NCBI GenBank assembly: GCA_017435745.1
Contig: JAFSEN010000079.1
Location: forward strand, 1-51,074
DNA: 51,074 bases
Origin: Oscillospiraceae bacterium
GTDB taxonomy: Bacteria > Bacillota > Clostridia > Oscillospirales > Ruminococcaceae
Reading direction: 5' to 3'
The position numbers and the translations under genes were made by a program. Shown here piece by piece: positions 23,555 through 31,332 of this stretch (its first letter is position 1; every line of letters begins with the position of its first letter). The notes under the pieces were generated by a model that was given only the letters and a program-made list of their open reading frames with translations, ran no database searches and was not told the origin of the DNA.

Positions 23555-24463
23555 TTAAATTGTTTTTAAAAATTTTATTATTCCTTCGGTGAGCACCGCG
23601 ATGTTGCGTTCGTCCATAACGGTGTCACGGGGTGTATGTATTCTGTCCATATAAAGGCCGAGTTTCGATTTTTTGAAGGAAGCGACACCGATGTTTTTCT
23701 TAAAGCTTTTTTGGTCGGAAGGGTAATAGACGCCTTTTTCACTCTCGATGAGCACGGTTTTGTCATAGACGCCGGCGAAGGCTTCTTCAAGATTTTCCGC
23801 ATGTTCCGGGAAGGAGCGTTTGTTTGGGATAAGCATTAAATAATCGCCGTCGGAAACGCAATCGAAATTTATAAGGAGCTTGTCTTTCATCACCTTTTTG
23901 TGTTCCTTTGCAAAGGTTGAAGAGCCGAAAAGTCCCTTTTCCTCGTTATCAAAGAAGACGAAGCAATATTGAGCACGCTCCTCGTCGGTCATTGCGTTCA
24001 TAAGTTCGATAAGGGTTATTACGCCGGAAGTGTTGTCGTTTACGGTGTGTTTGTTGGCCGGGCCGAACATCATAAGGAACAAAATTCCCCAATAGGTGAG
24101 CAGGTTGAAAAGCGCGCCGGTGCCGGAATCTTTAAAAACAAACTCCGCAAAATTTCCCACAGCGCTTCCGATGAGCAGCATTGGAATTACGAGCACGAAC
24201 GCATAGAGAACCGATATCAAAACACTCTTCGGCATTATGAAATTGGGGATAGGCATCACGGCGCAGGTGTCATAATGTGCGCCAAGAACCGCCTTTGCGG
24301 TATCCGGGTTGCCTATAACTATATTGCGGCTGTAACCGAGAGCATCGTCTTCCACTTTAAGATTCGGAAAATGAGCACGCATAAGTTCGATAAAAGCGGT
24401 TTTTTGTTTTCTTGTTTTGCGGATCTGGTATTTTTCGAGTATCTCTTCGGAAAGAGGGGTCAT
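23555..24463 (-). CDS. M28 family zinc peptidase with two membrane segments
   Basis: 302 residues from the ATG at 24463, which has AGGAAG seven bases upstream; the frame is open further but that part is repeat-derived. Zinc and catalytic residues are recognisable: H63 and D65 (AHYDT), D143 (VNDNTSG), E174/E175 (DNEEKG), D201 (NFDCV) and H276 (DRIHTPRD). Two hydrophobic segments (about 80-103 and 119-134) are inserted between the first and second ligand motifs, so the enzyme is membrane-attached. Probably an aminopeptidase. It is downstream of the M20 dipeptidase gene, across a single family B palindrome. Confidence 0.87.
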   Translation of the reverse strand: MTPLSEEILEKYQIRKTRKQKTAFIELMRAHFPNLKVEDDALGYSRNIVIGNPDTAKAVLGAHYDTCAVMPIPNFIMPKSVLISVLYAFVLVIPMLLIGSAVGNFAEFVFKDSGTGALFNLLTYWGILFLMMFGPANKHTVNDNTSGVITLIELMNAMTDEERAQYCFVFFDNEEKGLFGSSTFAKEHKKVMKDKLLINFDCVSDGDYLMLIPNKRSFPEHAENLEEAFAGVYDKTVLIESEKGVYYPSDQKSFKKNIGVASFKKSKLGLYMDRIHTPRDTVMDERNIAVLTEGIIKFLKTI

Positions 24464-24488
24464 TTTATCACTTCCTGTTAAAAAATAC

Positions 24489-24512
24489 GGCGGGAGCAAG
24501 CCCCCGCCCTAC
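24489..24512. repeat. Family B palindrome, core GGCGGGAGC
   Basis: GGCGGGAGCAAGCCCCCGCC then CTAC. It lies between two minus-strand peptidase genes. Confidence 0.85.
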
Positions 24513-24525
24513 TTTATTTTGTTGA

Positions 24526-25911
24526 TCAGAAATCTACTTCCTGAAGGCGGATCAGAGTTGCGATATAAATTTTAAGGGCTTCGAGCAGGAATTCGACGGA
24601 AGCGCCTTCATCAACACAATGAACTGCGCCGACCCATTCGGGCATTGGTCTTTCCGGGTGCTCGGGTCCGAAGGAAACCGCGTTGGGGAAATCTCTTGCG
24701 TAAGTTCCGCCGCCCATTGTGTAAAGTTCGGCCTTTTCGCCGGTGATTTCGTTATAGGTATTGATGCAGGTCTGGATTTCCGGGGAATCCGGTTCGATAT
24801 AGAAAGGTTCCATTTCTGCAACGGTTTCGCAAACGCAGTGCTCGCCGAATTTTTCGTTGATGGTTGCGGTGATCTGAGCACCGGAAGTGTTTGTGGGATA
24901 GCGGCTGTCGAGGCTTTGGAAGAATTTTCCGTCCTTAATTCCGATAATTCCGCCGATTATTGTAAGGGGAGAGAACTTTTTGTCGTCTGCATCAACGCCG
25001 ATTCCGGTTCCGTAGGGGCAGGAATGAAGAGCTTTGAGCACAGAGAGATATTCCGCTTCGGCTTCGGAGCAAAGGTTGTTTTCAAGAATATAGTTTACGA
25101 GCACGCCGATGGCGTTGATCTTGCCTTCCGGCATTGAAGCATGGCCGGCTTTTCCCATTGCATTTAGGGTGATAAGGCCGTCTTTTGCGGAAACTTTTAC
25201 GCTTTCGGTTTCTGCGGGAAGTTTTCCTTCGCATTTGAGCACAGCGCTTGCTTTATCCGGAATTACGTTGAAGGCCATTCCGCCTTCGATTTTAACAATT
25301 TTTTCCGGGGCGCATTTTGAATAGATCATACCCTGATAAATTCCTTTTTCGCCGTTGCAGACCGGGAAATCGGAATCCGGGCTGAACGCAAAAGCAGGCG
25401 CGGGATAGTTTTTGAGGTAATACTGAACGTCGCCCATTCCGGTTTCTTCGTTTGCGCCGAGAAGAGCGCGTACAGGATAGCGGAGGGGAACGTTTTTATC
25501 TTTAAGATATTTAAGGGCATAGAGGCAAACTACGCTTGGGCCTTTGTCGTCCATAACTCCGCGGCCGATTATATAACCGTCTTTTTCCCACATTTCGAAG
25601 GGAGATTTTGTCCAGCCTTCACCCACGGGAACAACATCCAGATGGGTTACGGTTGCGATATATTTTTCCTCGTTTTCAACCGGAAGTTCCGCATAGCCGA
25701 TATAGTTTTCGCAGTTGCGGGTTTCAAGACCCAGTTCTTTTGCAATTTCAAGGCCAAGTTCGAGGGCTTTTTTCGGTTCTTTGCCAAATGGGGCGCCATC
25801 TTCCGGTTCGCCTTCAATGCTGGGAACGGCAACGAGCCTTGCAATATCGCGAAGGATATTTTCTTTGTTTTCTTCGATGAAAAGATCTATGTCTTTAAGA
25901 TTGATTTCCAT
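24526..25911 (-). CDS. M20 family dipeptidase (PepV/Sapep type)
   Basis: 461 residues from the ATG at 25911, preceded by AAAGGAGA; an in-frame upstream extension to 26025 has no ribosome binding site and lies partly in repeat DNA. Metal ligands and catalytic residues: H90 and D92 (THLDVVPVG), D121 (GRGVMDDKGP), E155/E156 (ANEETGMG), D179 or D181 (SPDSDFP). The large lid-domain insertion and the ending motif VGAVHCVDEG fit PepV/Sapep enzymes that cleave dipeptides (Xaa-His, beta-Ala) in the cytoplasm with Mn or Zn. Together with the M28 gene it forms a small peptide-breakdown unit. Confidence 0.93.
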   Translation of the reverse strand: MEINLKDIDLFIEENKENILRDIARLVAVPSIEGEPEDGAPFGKEPKKALELGLEIAKELGLETRNCENYIGYAELPVENEEKYIATVTHLDVVPVGEGWTKSPFEMWEKDGYIIGRGVMDDKGPSVVCLYALKYLKDKNVPLRYPVRALLGANEETGMGDVQYYLKNYPAPAFAFSPDSDFPVCNGEKGIYQGMIYSKCAPEKIVKIEGGMAFNVIPDKASAVLKCEGKLPAETESVKVSAKDGLITLNAMGKAGHASMPEGKINAIGVLVNYILENNLCSEAEAEYLSVLKALHSCPYGTGIGVDADDKKFSPLTIIGGIIGIKDGKFFQSLDSRYPTNTSGAQITATINEKFGEHCVCETVAEMEPFYIEPDSPEIQTCINTYNEITGEKAELYTMGGGTYARDFPNAVSFGPEHPERPMPEWVGAVHCVDEGASVEFLLEALKIYIATLIRLQEVDF

Positions 25912-26008
25912 TTTTAAAAAAATCTCCTTTCGGTTTTGTCCATAGTTAAAGTATAGCCGTTTTTTGCCCAAGGTCAAGATTTTTGTTATAAAAAGAAAAG
26001 GGTGGGGT

Positions 26009-26299
26009 TTCTCTCCCTCAGTCACACTTGTGGTGTGACAGCTCCCTCATCAGAGGAAGCTTGCCCTCCGGGTCATTGTTATCCCTCTTTCGTCAAAACC
26101 TTCGGTTTTGCCACCTTCCCCTCTGGGAAGGCTTTTTGGTTTACACCTCCTCGGAGGAGGAGGGGGACCGTCGAAGACGGTGGAGGAGGGATTTTTTATT
26201 ATGGCGGGAGCAAGCCCCCGCCCTACATTAAAATATGGTGGTTACGGATATTATCCGACCTTATAATTTTGCATTATGCACTTTGAATTATGAATTAAA
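26009..26299. repeat. Repeat cluster: A - A - A(reverse) - B - B - C
   Basis: 26009-26074 family A, core GTCACAC/GTGTGAC (26021-26039), arm CTCCCTCATCAGAGGAAG. 26080-26135 family A, core GTCAAAACC/GGTTTTGCC (26092-26112). 26144-26193 family A in reverse orientation, CCTCCTCGGAGGAGG with core ACCGTC/GACGGT (26167-26181) and GGAGGAGGGATT. 26203-26226 family B (GGCGGGAGC). 26239-26260 B-type GCGGATATTATCCG variant. 26260-26299 family C. The whole 25912-26294 gap holds no gene. Confidence 0.8.
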
Positions 26300-27416
26300 A
26301 AATTTCCGCGCGCTGTTTGATAAGCTCGATCACTTCTTTTTCGTTTTCAATTTCTGCGGAATAGGGATAGGTTTTTACGGTTTTTTCAAAAACTTCGAGG
26401 CATTTTTGCGCCATTGTAAGATTTTTTAAATAAAGAAGCTGGTAAGCATAGGCAAGGCGTCTTCTTGAAACATAGTTTGCGGTAGCTTTTATATATTTAT
26501 CCAGTTCCTTTGTATAAAGGGCGTTTATTTCCGAAGGTTCCGCCCCGCGGAAAATTTTCAGGAACAGAAGTTCGCAGGAAAGTTCGTTCCGATGAAGGTC
26601 AAGAAGACCCGGGGCATGGAGCATATATTTTGCGATTGTTTCCGCTTTTTCAAAATCATGGGTATCGTAATAATAGTTATATTTCATAACGCCGATGGTG
26701 CAGATCATCGGGTCGAAAAGATCTTCGCCGCTTGGGACAAAGAACCAATCTTCCGGCATATTGCGCATTCTTTCCCCTTCGGACATAAGTCCGTTTACAT
26801 AAAGCTGGAGCCAAAAAGCCCGGAGAGCTTTTTTGTTTTTTCCAAGGAGAAAAGCGTTTCTTCCGTCGTTGGAAATTCCGCCGACCTGGAGCGGGATTCC
26901 GTTAAGAAGAACGTTGCCGAACCCCACGGCGCAGAGCATTCCGGAAAACACCGCCCAAAAAGTTCCTTTTTCCGCAAAGACAAATGCGGCAAGAAAAAGG
27001 AAGGCAAAAACAAAGTTGAAGATACATCCGCCGAAATTATATAGAGAAGTTTTTAAATTTTCGCTCCAGGGCGGAGGCATCATAAGGCATTGGCCGCCGG
27101 TTCCGACGATATTATAGAGTTTTATCCGGAGCTTTCCGCTTTCTTTGATGAACATTATATTTCCGATGCGGAACGAGATGAATTTATATCCGGTGAGAAG
27201 GCCGAAAACAAGATGGCCAAGTTCATGTATCACCGCCTGGATAAAGTATGCGGCAAAAACAAGCGCCATGCAAAAAATCATCTGTATTGCAAAATCCCGC
27301 GGAGTTCCGAAAAGTTTTTCCGGATCGGAAGAAAGGATTATAAAAACTCCGCAGACTGCGCCTACAACAAGATATAAAATACGCGCTATTGCGTTATCAC
27401 GCTTTACGTTTTTCAA
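26295..27416 (-). CDS. M50-type membrane metalloprotease-like protein
   Basis: 373 residues. Hydrophobic segments occur at about 10-29, 42-66, 125-148 and 152-172. The zinc motif is HELGH (64-68) inside a membrane segment, and SNDGRNA (about 183-189) is in the position of the site-2 protease LDG motif, giving the third ligand. This makes it an intramembrane-protease relative, as in sporulation or stress sigma pathways, but the partner is unknown. The C-terminal 150 residues are soluble, helical and may form TPR-like repeats (AYAYQLLYLKNLTMAQKCLEVFEKTVKTYP). It stands alone between repeat clusters. Confidence 0.82.
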   Translation of the reverse strand: MKNVKRDNAIARILYLVVGAVCGVFIILSSDPEKLFGTPRDFAIQMIFCMALVFAAYFIQAVIHELGHLVFGLLTGYKFISFRIGNIMFIKESGKLRIKLYNIVGTGGQCLMMPPPWSENLKTSLYNFGGCIFNFVFAFLFLAAFVFAEKGTFWAVFSGMLCAVGFGNVLLNGIPLQVGGISNDGRNAFLLGKNKKALRAFWLQLYVNGLMSEGERMRNMPEDWFFVPSGEDLFDPMICTIGVMKYNYYYDTHDFEKAETIAKYMLHAPGLLDLHRNELSCELLFLKIFRGAEPSEINALYTKELDKYIKATANYVSRRRLAYAYQLLYLKNLTMAQKCLEVFEKTVKTYPYSAEIENEKEVIELIKQRAEIF

Positions 27417-27526
27417 AAAGAACGCCCCCTTTTATAAATGTATTATATAATAAAACAAAGGCGAAAATAAAGACGGTTTGTGAATTTTTAGGTAAAAAAT
27501 GGAAGGGCTACCCGCCGGGTTACCTG

Positions 27527-27822
27527 TTATCCCTCTTTCGTCAAAACCTTCGGTTTTGCCACCTTCCCCTCTGGGAAGGCTTACCCTCCGGGAATCCTTT
27601 TTTCGGGCGAACACATAGGTTCGCCCCTACGGAGCCGAAACTAATATCGGTGCGTTACTGTAGGGGTGGATAATATCCGCCCGCCGATTTTGCATTATGT
27701 ATTTTGAATTATAAATTAAAAGAATCCCTCCACCGTCAAAGGCGGTCCCCCTCCCTTTAGGCAAGGGAGGCTTTTTTCTGCCCGTTTAATTTTGCATTGT
27801 GCACTTTGAATTTTGCATTAAA
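27527..27822. repeat. Repeat cluster: A - B - B - C - A - C
   Basis: 27527-27598 family A, core GTCAAAACC/GGTTTTGCC (27540-27560), arm CCTTCCCCTCTGGGAAGG. 27604-27631 family B, CGGGCGAACACATAGGTTCG then CCCCTAC. 27660-27682 family B, GTAGGGGTGGATAATATCC. 27687-27720 family C. 27722-27775 family A, core ACCGTC/GGCGGT (27732-27746, one wobble), arm CCTCCCTTTAGGCAAGGGAG then six T. 27784-27822 family C touching the next terminator. No gene from 27417 to 27849. Confidence 0.8.
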
Positions 27823-27848
27823 AAAGCACCCTCGCGGGTGCTTTTTTT
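27821..27848. terminator. Terminator of the DUF1653/phosphoesterase/DUF6054 operon
   Basis: AGCACCC, TCGC, GGGTGCT (27825-27842) flanked by A and T runs. Nearly the same hairpin, also preceded by a family C element, ends malQ. Confidence 0.85.
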
Positions 27849-27849
27849 A

Positions 27850-28182
27850 TCAGAGCGAATCTACGATTTTTTGGAAAAGACCAAGGAAGGTTTCTTCACC
27901 GAGGGTGTTCACTTTCCAGAAAAGGGCCTGACTTCCGCCGGAAGTTATTCCGGAAACGGTTATTGCTTCTCTGTCTTCAAAAATTGTTACCGTAAGGCTC
28001 ACCCGGTTTCCGCCGAAGGCGCTGTATCTTTCAAAAACCTTTACGGCGCAGCGGGAATCCGCACTGCGGAACCAGGTTTCGTCCTCAAGGGTTGCGGTAG
28101 AACTTGCGGAGAGAATTTCGTTTTCGATTTTCGATGAAATTTCATCAAAATTCCCACTCAATCTGCGCTCGTATTTTGCCAT
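27850..28182 (-). CDS. DUF6054 family protein
   Basis: 110 residues, soluble. It opens MAKYERRLSGNFDEISSKIE and has the family's conserved central and C-terminal blocks (RCAVKVFERYSAFGGNRVSL, ITSGGSQALFWKVNTLGEE). The role is unknown. Last gene of a three-gene unit, 15 bases after the phosphoesterase stop; its ribosome binding site AAAGGAGGAAT overlaps that stop region. Confidence 0.85.
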   Translation of the reverse strand: MAKYERRLSGNFDEISSKIENEILSASSTATLEDETWFRSADSRCAVKVFERYSAFGGNRVSLTVTIFEDREAITVSGITSGGSQALFWKVNTLGEETFLGLFQKIVDSL

Positions 28183-28197
28183 TGGGATTCCTCCTTT

Positions 28198-29031
28198 TTA
28201 AACGATATCAACTATAACAAGTTCCGGGCGGTTGAAGATTCTTGGAATTATATTGGATTCTTTTGCAAGGCCGCGGCTTACGATCATTGTTGTTTCGCCG
28301 ATTTCATAAAGGCCGCCGGCATATTTGGGAAAAAGGCCCTGGCCCGGGGCATAAACTCCGTTGAGCACGCCCGGAATTCTCCATTGGCCGCCGTGAGCAT
28401 GTCCGCAGAGAACAAGATCGAACCCAAGCTCCGCATAGTGCTCAATATGTTCCGGGCGGTGGATCAGAAGGACGTTGAAAGATTCTTCAAAATGATAGTT
28501 TTCCGTTGTTTGTTTTATATGGGAAAGCTGTTCATCAAGGCTTTCATAGGCGTTTTTATCGTCAAAACCATAGATATCCGGTGTTCCGCTCACCATGGAA
28601 ATTGCCATTTTTGTGCTTTGGCCGTCAAGAACGGTAACTCCGCATTCCCGGACGGTGTTTTTTATTTCGTCAAGGTTCCCGAGCCGCACCTCGTGATTTC
28701 CGGTGACGTAATAGCATTTATATTCCTTTGCAAGGGCCTTCATTGCGGAAACGGCATTTTCCGGCGGCATTCTTCTGCTGTCGAAAATATCTCCGCCGAA
28801 AAGGACCATATCCGGATTCTGCGCACGGACATCTTCCAAAAGGTCGCTTTGGTCGGTTCCGCCGTAAGTGCAGGAATGAAGGTCGGTTATAAGGGCGATT
28901 CGCAGATGTTCGTCGCTTTTCTGGTTTTCAATTTCATAATAGACTGTTTTAAGCCTTGAATCTATTGCGAAAACAGAAAGGCCGAGGGCAAGGATTATTA
29001 CAAGGACTATTGCTGTAAGTTTTTTATTCAT
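28198..29031 (-). CDS. Membrane-anchored metallophosphoesterase (YkuE-like)
   Basis: 277 residues from MNKKLTAIVLVIILAL at 29031 (AGGAAG upstream); a longer open frame to 29172 overlaps the DUF1653 gene and lacks a ribosome binding site. Residues 6-22 are a membrane anchor or signal. The calcineurin-like metal motifs are all there: D50/H52 (LITDLHS), D81 (FGGDIFD), GNHEVR with H113, a HRPEH segment, and LCGHAHGGQWRIPG near the C-terminus. Relatives act outside the membrane on phospholipid-type or nucleotide substrates. Second gene of a three-gene unit. Confidence 0.9.
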   Translation of the reverse strand: MNKKLTAIVLVIILALGLSVFAIDSRLKTVYYEIENQKSDEHLRIALITDLHSCTYGGTDQSDLLEDVRAQNPDMVLFGGDIFDSRRMPPENAVSAMKALAKEYKCYYVTGNHEVRLGNLDEIKNTVRECGVTVLDGQSTKMAISMVSGTPDIYGFDDKNAYESLDEQLSHIKQTTENYHFEESFNVLLIHRPEHIEHYAELGFDLVLCGHAHGGQWRIPGVLNGVYAPGQGLFPKYAGGLYEIGETTMIVSRGLAKESNIIPRIFNRPELVIVDIV

Positions 29032-29062
29032 TGGGTCTTCCTCAAAAAAATGTCGGTCGGCG

Positions 29063-29281
29063 TTATTCTTCAAAATCGCCGATATAGGTGAAACGCTGAT
29101 ATGTTTTTCCGTCGCGCTCGACGGTTTCTTCCCACATTGATGCGGGTCGGACCCAAAGTCCGAATTCGCCATAAAGGGCGCGGTAAACTACCATTTCCTC
29201 AAGAGTTTCGCTGTGTTTTGCTGTGCCGATAACTTCGTATTCGTTGCCTTTAAAATGGCGGTAACGTCCGGGTTTTATCAT
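29063..29281 (-). CDS. DUF1653 family protein
   Basis: 72 residues, full length for DUF1653: GRYRHFKGNEYEVIGTAKHSET near the N-terminus, VVYRALYGEFGLWVRP, and the terminal RFTYIGDFEE. A compact single-domain protein of unknown function. First gene of the unit, with AAAAAGGAGG before the ATG. Confidence 0.92.
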   Translation of the reverse strand: MIKPGRYRHFKGNEYEVIGTAKHSETLEEMVVYRALYGEFGLWVRPASMWEETVERDGKTYQRFTYIGDFEE

Positions 29282-29325
29282 TGGCTTCGGGCCTCCTTTT
29301 TATGTATTGCTGCTTGTTTTGTTAC

Positions 29326-29349
29326 GGCGGGAGCAAGCCCCCGCCCTAC
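29326..29349. repeat. Family B palindrome, core GGCGGGAGC
   Basis: GGCGGGAGCAAGCCCCCGCC then CTAC, between tcdA and the DUF1653 gene. Confidence 0.85.
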
Positions 29350-29361
29350 AGTGAACTAATG

Positions 29362-30066
29362 TTATTCGCCGATTATGTCGCGGATGCATTTTCCTGCAAG
29401 GAGATAGCCTGCCGCCGGGGGAACAAAGGAGATGCTTCCCGGGGCATGGCGGCCGTTTTCGGAATCGAGGGCGGCTTTTTTCGCTTCCTCGGTACTGAAA
29501 AGGACGGTTTGTTTTTCAATTCCGCGCTTTTTAAGTTCCTTGCGGATAACTTTTGCCAAAGGGCAGCCGCAGCCCGCTGTTTCGGAAATATTACCGATTT
29601 TTAGCTTTTCCGGATTAAGGCGGTTTCCTGTTCCAAGGCACATAAGAAGTTTTATTCCGCGGTTTTTACATTCTTCGGCAATATGGAGTTTTGCGGTTAC
29701 GGTATCGATTGCGTCGATTATATAATCCGGGTTCCATTCATAGAGAAATTCGGAATTTTCCGGAAGATAAAATTCTTTTTTATAGGTTATATCAGATTCC
29801 GGAGCGATTTTTTCAAAACGGAGCTTTGCGGCTTCGATTTTATCCATTCCGACGGTTTCATAAGTTGCAAGAAGCTGGCGGTTTATATTGCTTTCGTCAA
29901 CTGTGTCGCCGTCGATTAAAAGAAGATGGCCGACGCCCGCTCTTAAAACAGCTTCTGCCGCAGCGCCGCCAACTCCGCCGAGCCCGATTACCGCGACCCT
30001 TGAATTTTTGATTTTTTCGATTTTTTCTTTTCCGAGGAAAAGTTCGGTCCGCTCGAAACGGGACAT
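29362..30066 (-). CDS. tcdA: tRNA threonylcarbamoyladenosine dehydratase
   Basis: 234 residues, a ThiF/MoeB/E1-like enzyme. It opens SRFERTELFLGKEKIEKI, typical of TcdA; the nucleotide-binding GLGGVGG is at 28-34, the E1-type NRQ at 62-64, and DAIDTVTAKLHIAEEC in the middle. Cysteines in AGCGCPL (about 164-170) and LMCLGTG are also typical. It converts t6A at position 37 of ANN-decoding tRNAs to the cyclic ct6A form using ATP. The ATG has AAAGGAGC upstream. Confidence 0.93.
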   Translation of the reverse strand: MSRFERTELFLGKEKIEKIKNSRVAVIGLGGVGGAAAEAVLRAGVGHLLLIDGDTVDESNINRQLLATYETVGMDKIEAAKLRFEKIAPESDITYKKEFYLPENSEFLYEWNPDYIIDAIDTVTAKLHIAEECKNRGIKLLMCLGTGNRLNPEKLKIGNISETAGCGCPLAKVIRKELKKRGIEKQTVLFSTEEAKKAALDSENGRHAPGSISFVPPAAGYLLAGKCIRDIIGE

Positions 30067-30108
30067 GGCAAAGGCTCCTTTCGTCTTTTATTGGGAAGGC
30101 TTGTTTTG

Positions 30109-30418
30109 CAGAACGGTCAGGATCGTTCCCTACGGCTGAAAGTTTAGGCTTTAAGGAATCCCTCCACCGCCAAAGGCTGTCCCCCTCCCTTTAGGCAAGG
30201 GAGGCTTACCCTTACGGCGGGAGCAAGCTCCCGCCCTACATTAAATTACGGTGGTTGCGGATATTATCCGCCCGTTATTTGTGGACAGGGTTGACAATCC
30301 CTCAGTCAGCTTCGCTGCCAGCTCCCTTTGCACAAGGGAGCCTGCCCTCCGGGAATACTTTCGGATTTTATCCGTCCTTTATAATTTTGCATTATGCGCT
30401 TTGCATTATTAATTAAAA
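30109..30418. repeat. Repeat cluster: B - A - B - B - A - B - C
   Basis: 30109-30133 family B, GAACGGTCAGGATCGTTC then CCTAC. 30155-30211 family A, core ACCGCC/GGCTGT (one mismatch), arm CCTCCCTTTAGGCAAGGGAG. 30216-30239 family B (GGCGGGAGC). 30250-30273 TGCGGATATTATCCGCCCG. 30292-30356 family A, core GTCAGC/GCTGCC (30305-30319), arm CTCCCTTTGCACAAGGGAG. 30360-30377 CGGATTTTATCCG. 30380-30418 family C directly abutting the candidate RNA. Confidence 0.8.
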
Positions 30419-30422
30419 TAAT

Positions 30423-30608
30423 ACCCCGCTTTGCCGAACAGTCCATCGTTGAAACCCGGGTCTGATGACAAGGGTGGGTAAGTTCTCCCGGAATTTTCAC
30501 GTTCCCCTGATCCATAAAGGCAGGGCCTACATTACAAAGCCGGAGCAGGACTCCCGTTTAACGATTTGTTGGATTAAAAAAACGGACGATTCTCGCACAA
30601 AGCAGGGT
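30423..30608 (-). ncRNA. Candidate structured RNA of about 186 bases, class unknown
   Basis: No open frame, and it is unlike the flanking repeats. The ends pair over 11 bases: ACCCCGCTTTG (30423-30433) with CAAAGCAGGGT (30598-30608); the single non-Watson-Crick position is a G-U pair if the minus strand is the RNA but A-C if the plus strand is, favouring minus. TATAAT (30620-30625, minus) would start the RNA near 30613. Internal helices: CCCTG/CAGGG (30505-30525), GTTGAAA-CCCGGG (30448-30460) with CCCGG-TTTTCAC (30487-30500), and a competing long-range ATCGTT (30445-30450)/AACGAT (30560-30565). Size and closed multi-branch layout recall 6S or raiA RNAs, but I cannot assign it. Confidence 0.5.
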
Positions 30609-30639
30609 GTTTTACTATTATTATATTTTTCGGCGAAAA

Positions 30640-30915
30640 TTATGCTTCGTAACCTTCGCCGAAATAAATTCCGTAAATTTCGTCGTATTCGTCTTCGTCA
30701 ACGATTTCTTCGAGATAATCGCAGTCGCCGTCGATTACATATTCGAGGATAACGGGTTCTTCAAGTTCCCGTTCTTCTTCGGAAAGGCCTTCGGGATAAA
30801 GGACGCAATATTTTTTTCCGTTGTGTTCGATTGCATCCACAAGTTCGAATTCAAGGTCGTTTCCGTTTTCGTCGGTAAGAGTTACGGTATTATATTCTTC
30901 AAATTCCTGCGGCAT
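30640..30915 (-). CDS. DUF1292 family protein (second of tandem pair)
   Basis: 91 residues, acidic. NTVTLTDENGNDLEFELVD (9-27) is the DUF1292 opening, followed by the conserved KYCVLYPEG strand and an acidic C-terminus DEDEYDEIYGIYFGEGYEA. Function unknown (YrzB-like). It starts five bases after the stop of its paralogue, so both are expressed together. Confidence 0.88.
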   Translation of the reverse strand: MPQEFEEYNTVTLTDENGNDLEFELVDAIEHNGKKYCVLYPEGLSEEERELEEPVILEYVIDGDCDYLEEIVDEDEYDEIYGIYFGEGYEA

Positions 30916-30920
30916 GATTA

Positions 30921-31250
30921 TCAGCTTTCCTGTTCGTTTTCAAATTCATAGAGTTCTTCGAGGCGGTCGATGAAAATTTCGGAAATTTCGTTGTATTCAT
31001 CGTCGTCTTCGATGGGTTCAAGGAATTCTTCGCCGTTTTCTTCAACAACTTTGAGGATTACAAGCTCGCCGTCGTCGGAATCGAGATTGTCTGCGGTTTC
31101 GGTGGGGATAAGCGCAAAATATTCGTTGTTTTCGGTTACAAGGGAATCAACAATTTCGAATTCGGTTTCTTTGCCGTTTTCGTCAACAAGGGTTACAATA
31201 TCGTTGCCGTAATCTTCGTTTTCGGGAAGATTGTTGTTCTGTTTGCTCAT
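30921..31250 (-). CDS. DUF1292 family protein (first of tandem pair)
   Basis: 109 residues from the ATG at 31250, nine bases after AAAGGAG; a TTG six bases earlier lies inside the spacing and is unlikely. NDIVTLVDENGKETEFEIVD matches its neighbour's opening, with YFALIPTE and an acidic end DDDEYNEISEIFIDRLEE. It is longer than the downstream copy and the two are clearly diverged duplicates. A sigma-A promoter precedes it. Confidence 0.9.
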   Translation of the reverse strand: MSKQNNNLPENEDYGNDIVTLVDENGKETEFEIVDSLVTENNEYFALIPTETADNLDSDDGELVILKVVEENGEEFLEPIEDDDEYNEISEIFIDRLEELYEFENEQES

Positions 31251-31291
31251 TTTCAATTTCTCCTTTTCAAAGGGTTATTTTTTACATTAAT

Positions 31292-31320
31292 ATATTATAA
31301 TAATCGGAAGACAAAGTCAA
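31292..31320 (-). promoter_or_regulatory. Promoter of the DUF1292 pair
   Basis: Minus strand TTGACT (31315-31320), 17 bases, TAATAT (31292-31297); an overlapping TATAAT gives a 15-base spacer. Confidence 0.7.
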
Positions 31321-31332
31321 TCAAAAAAAAGA

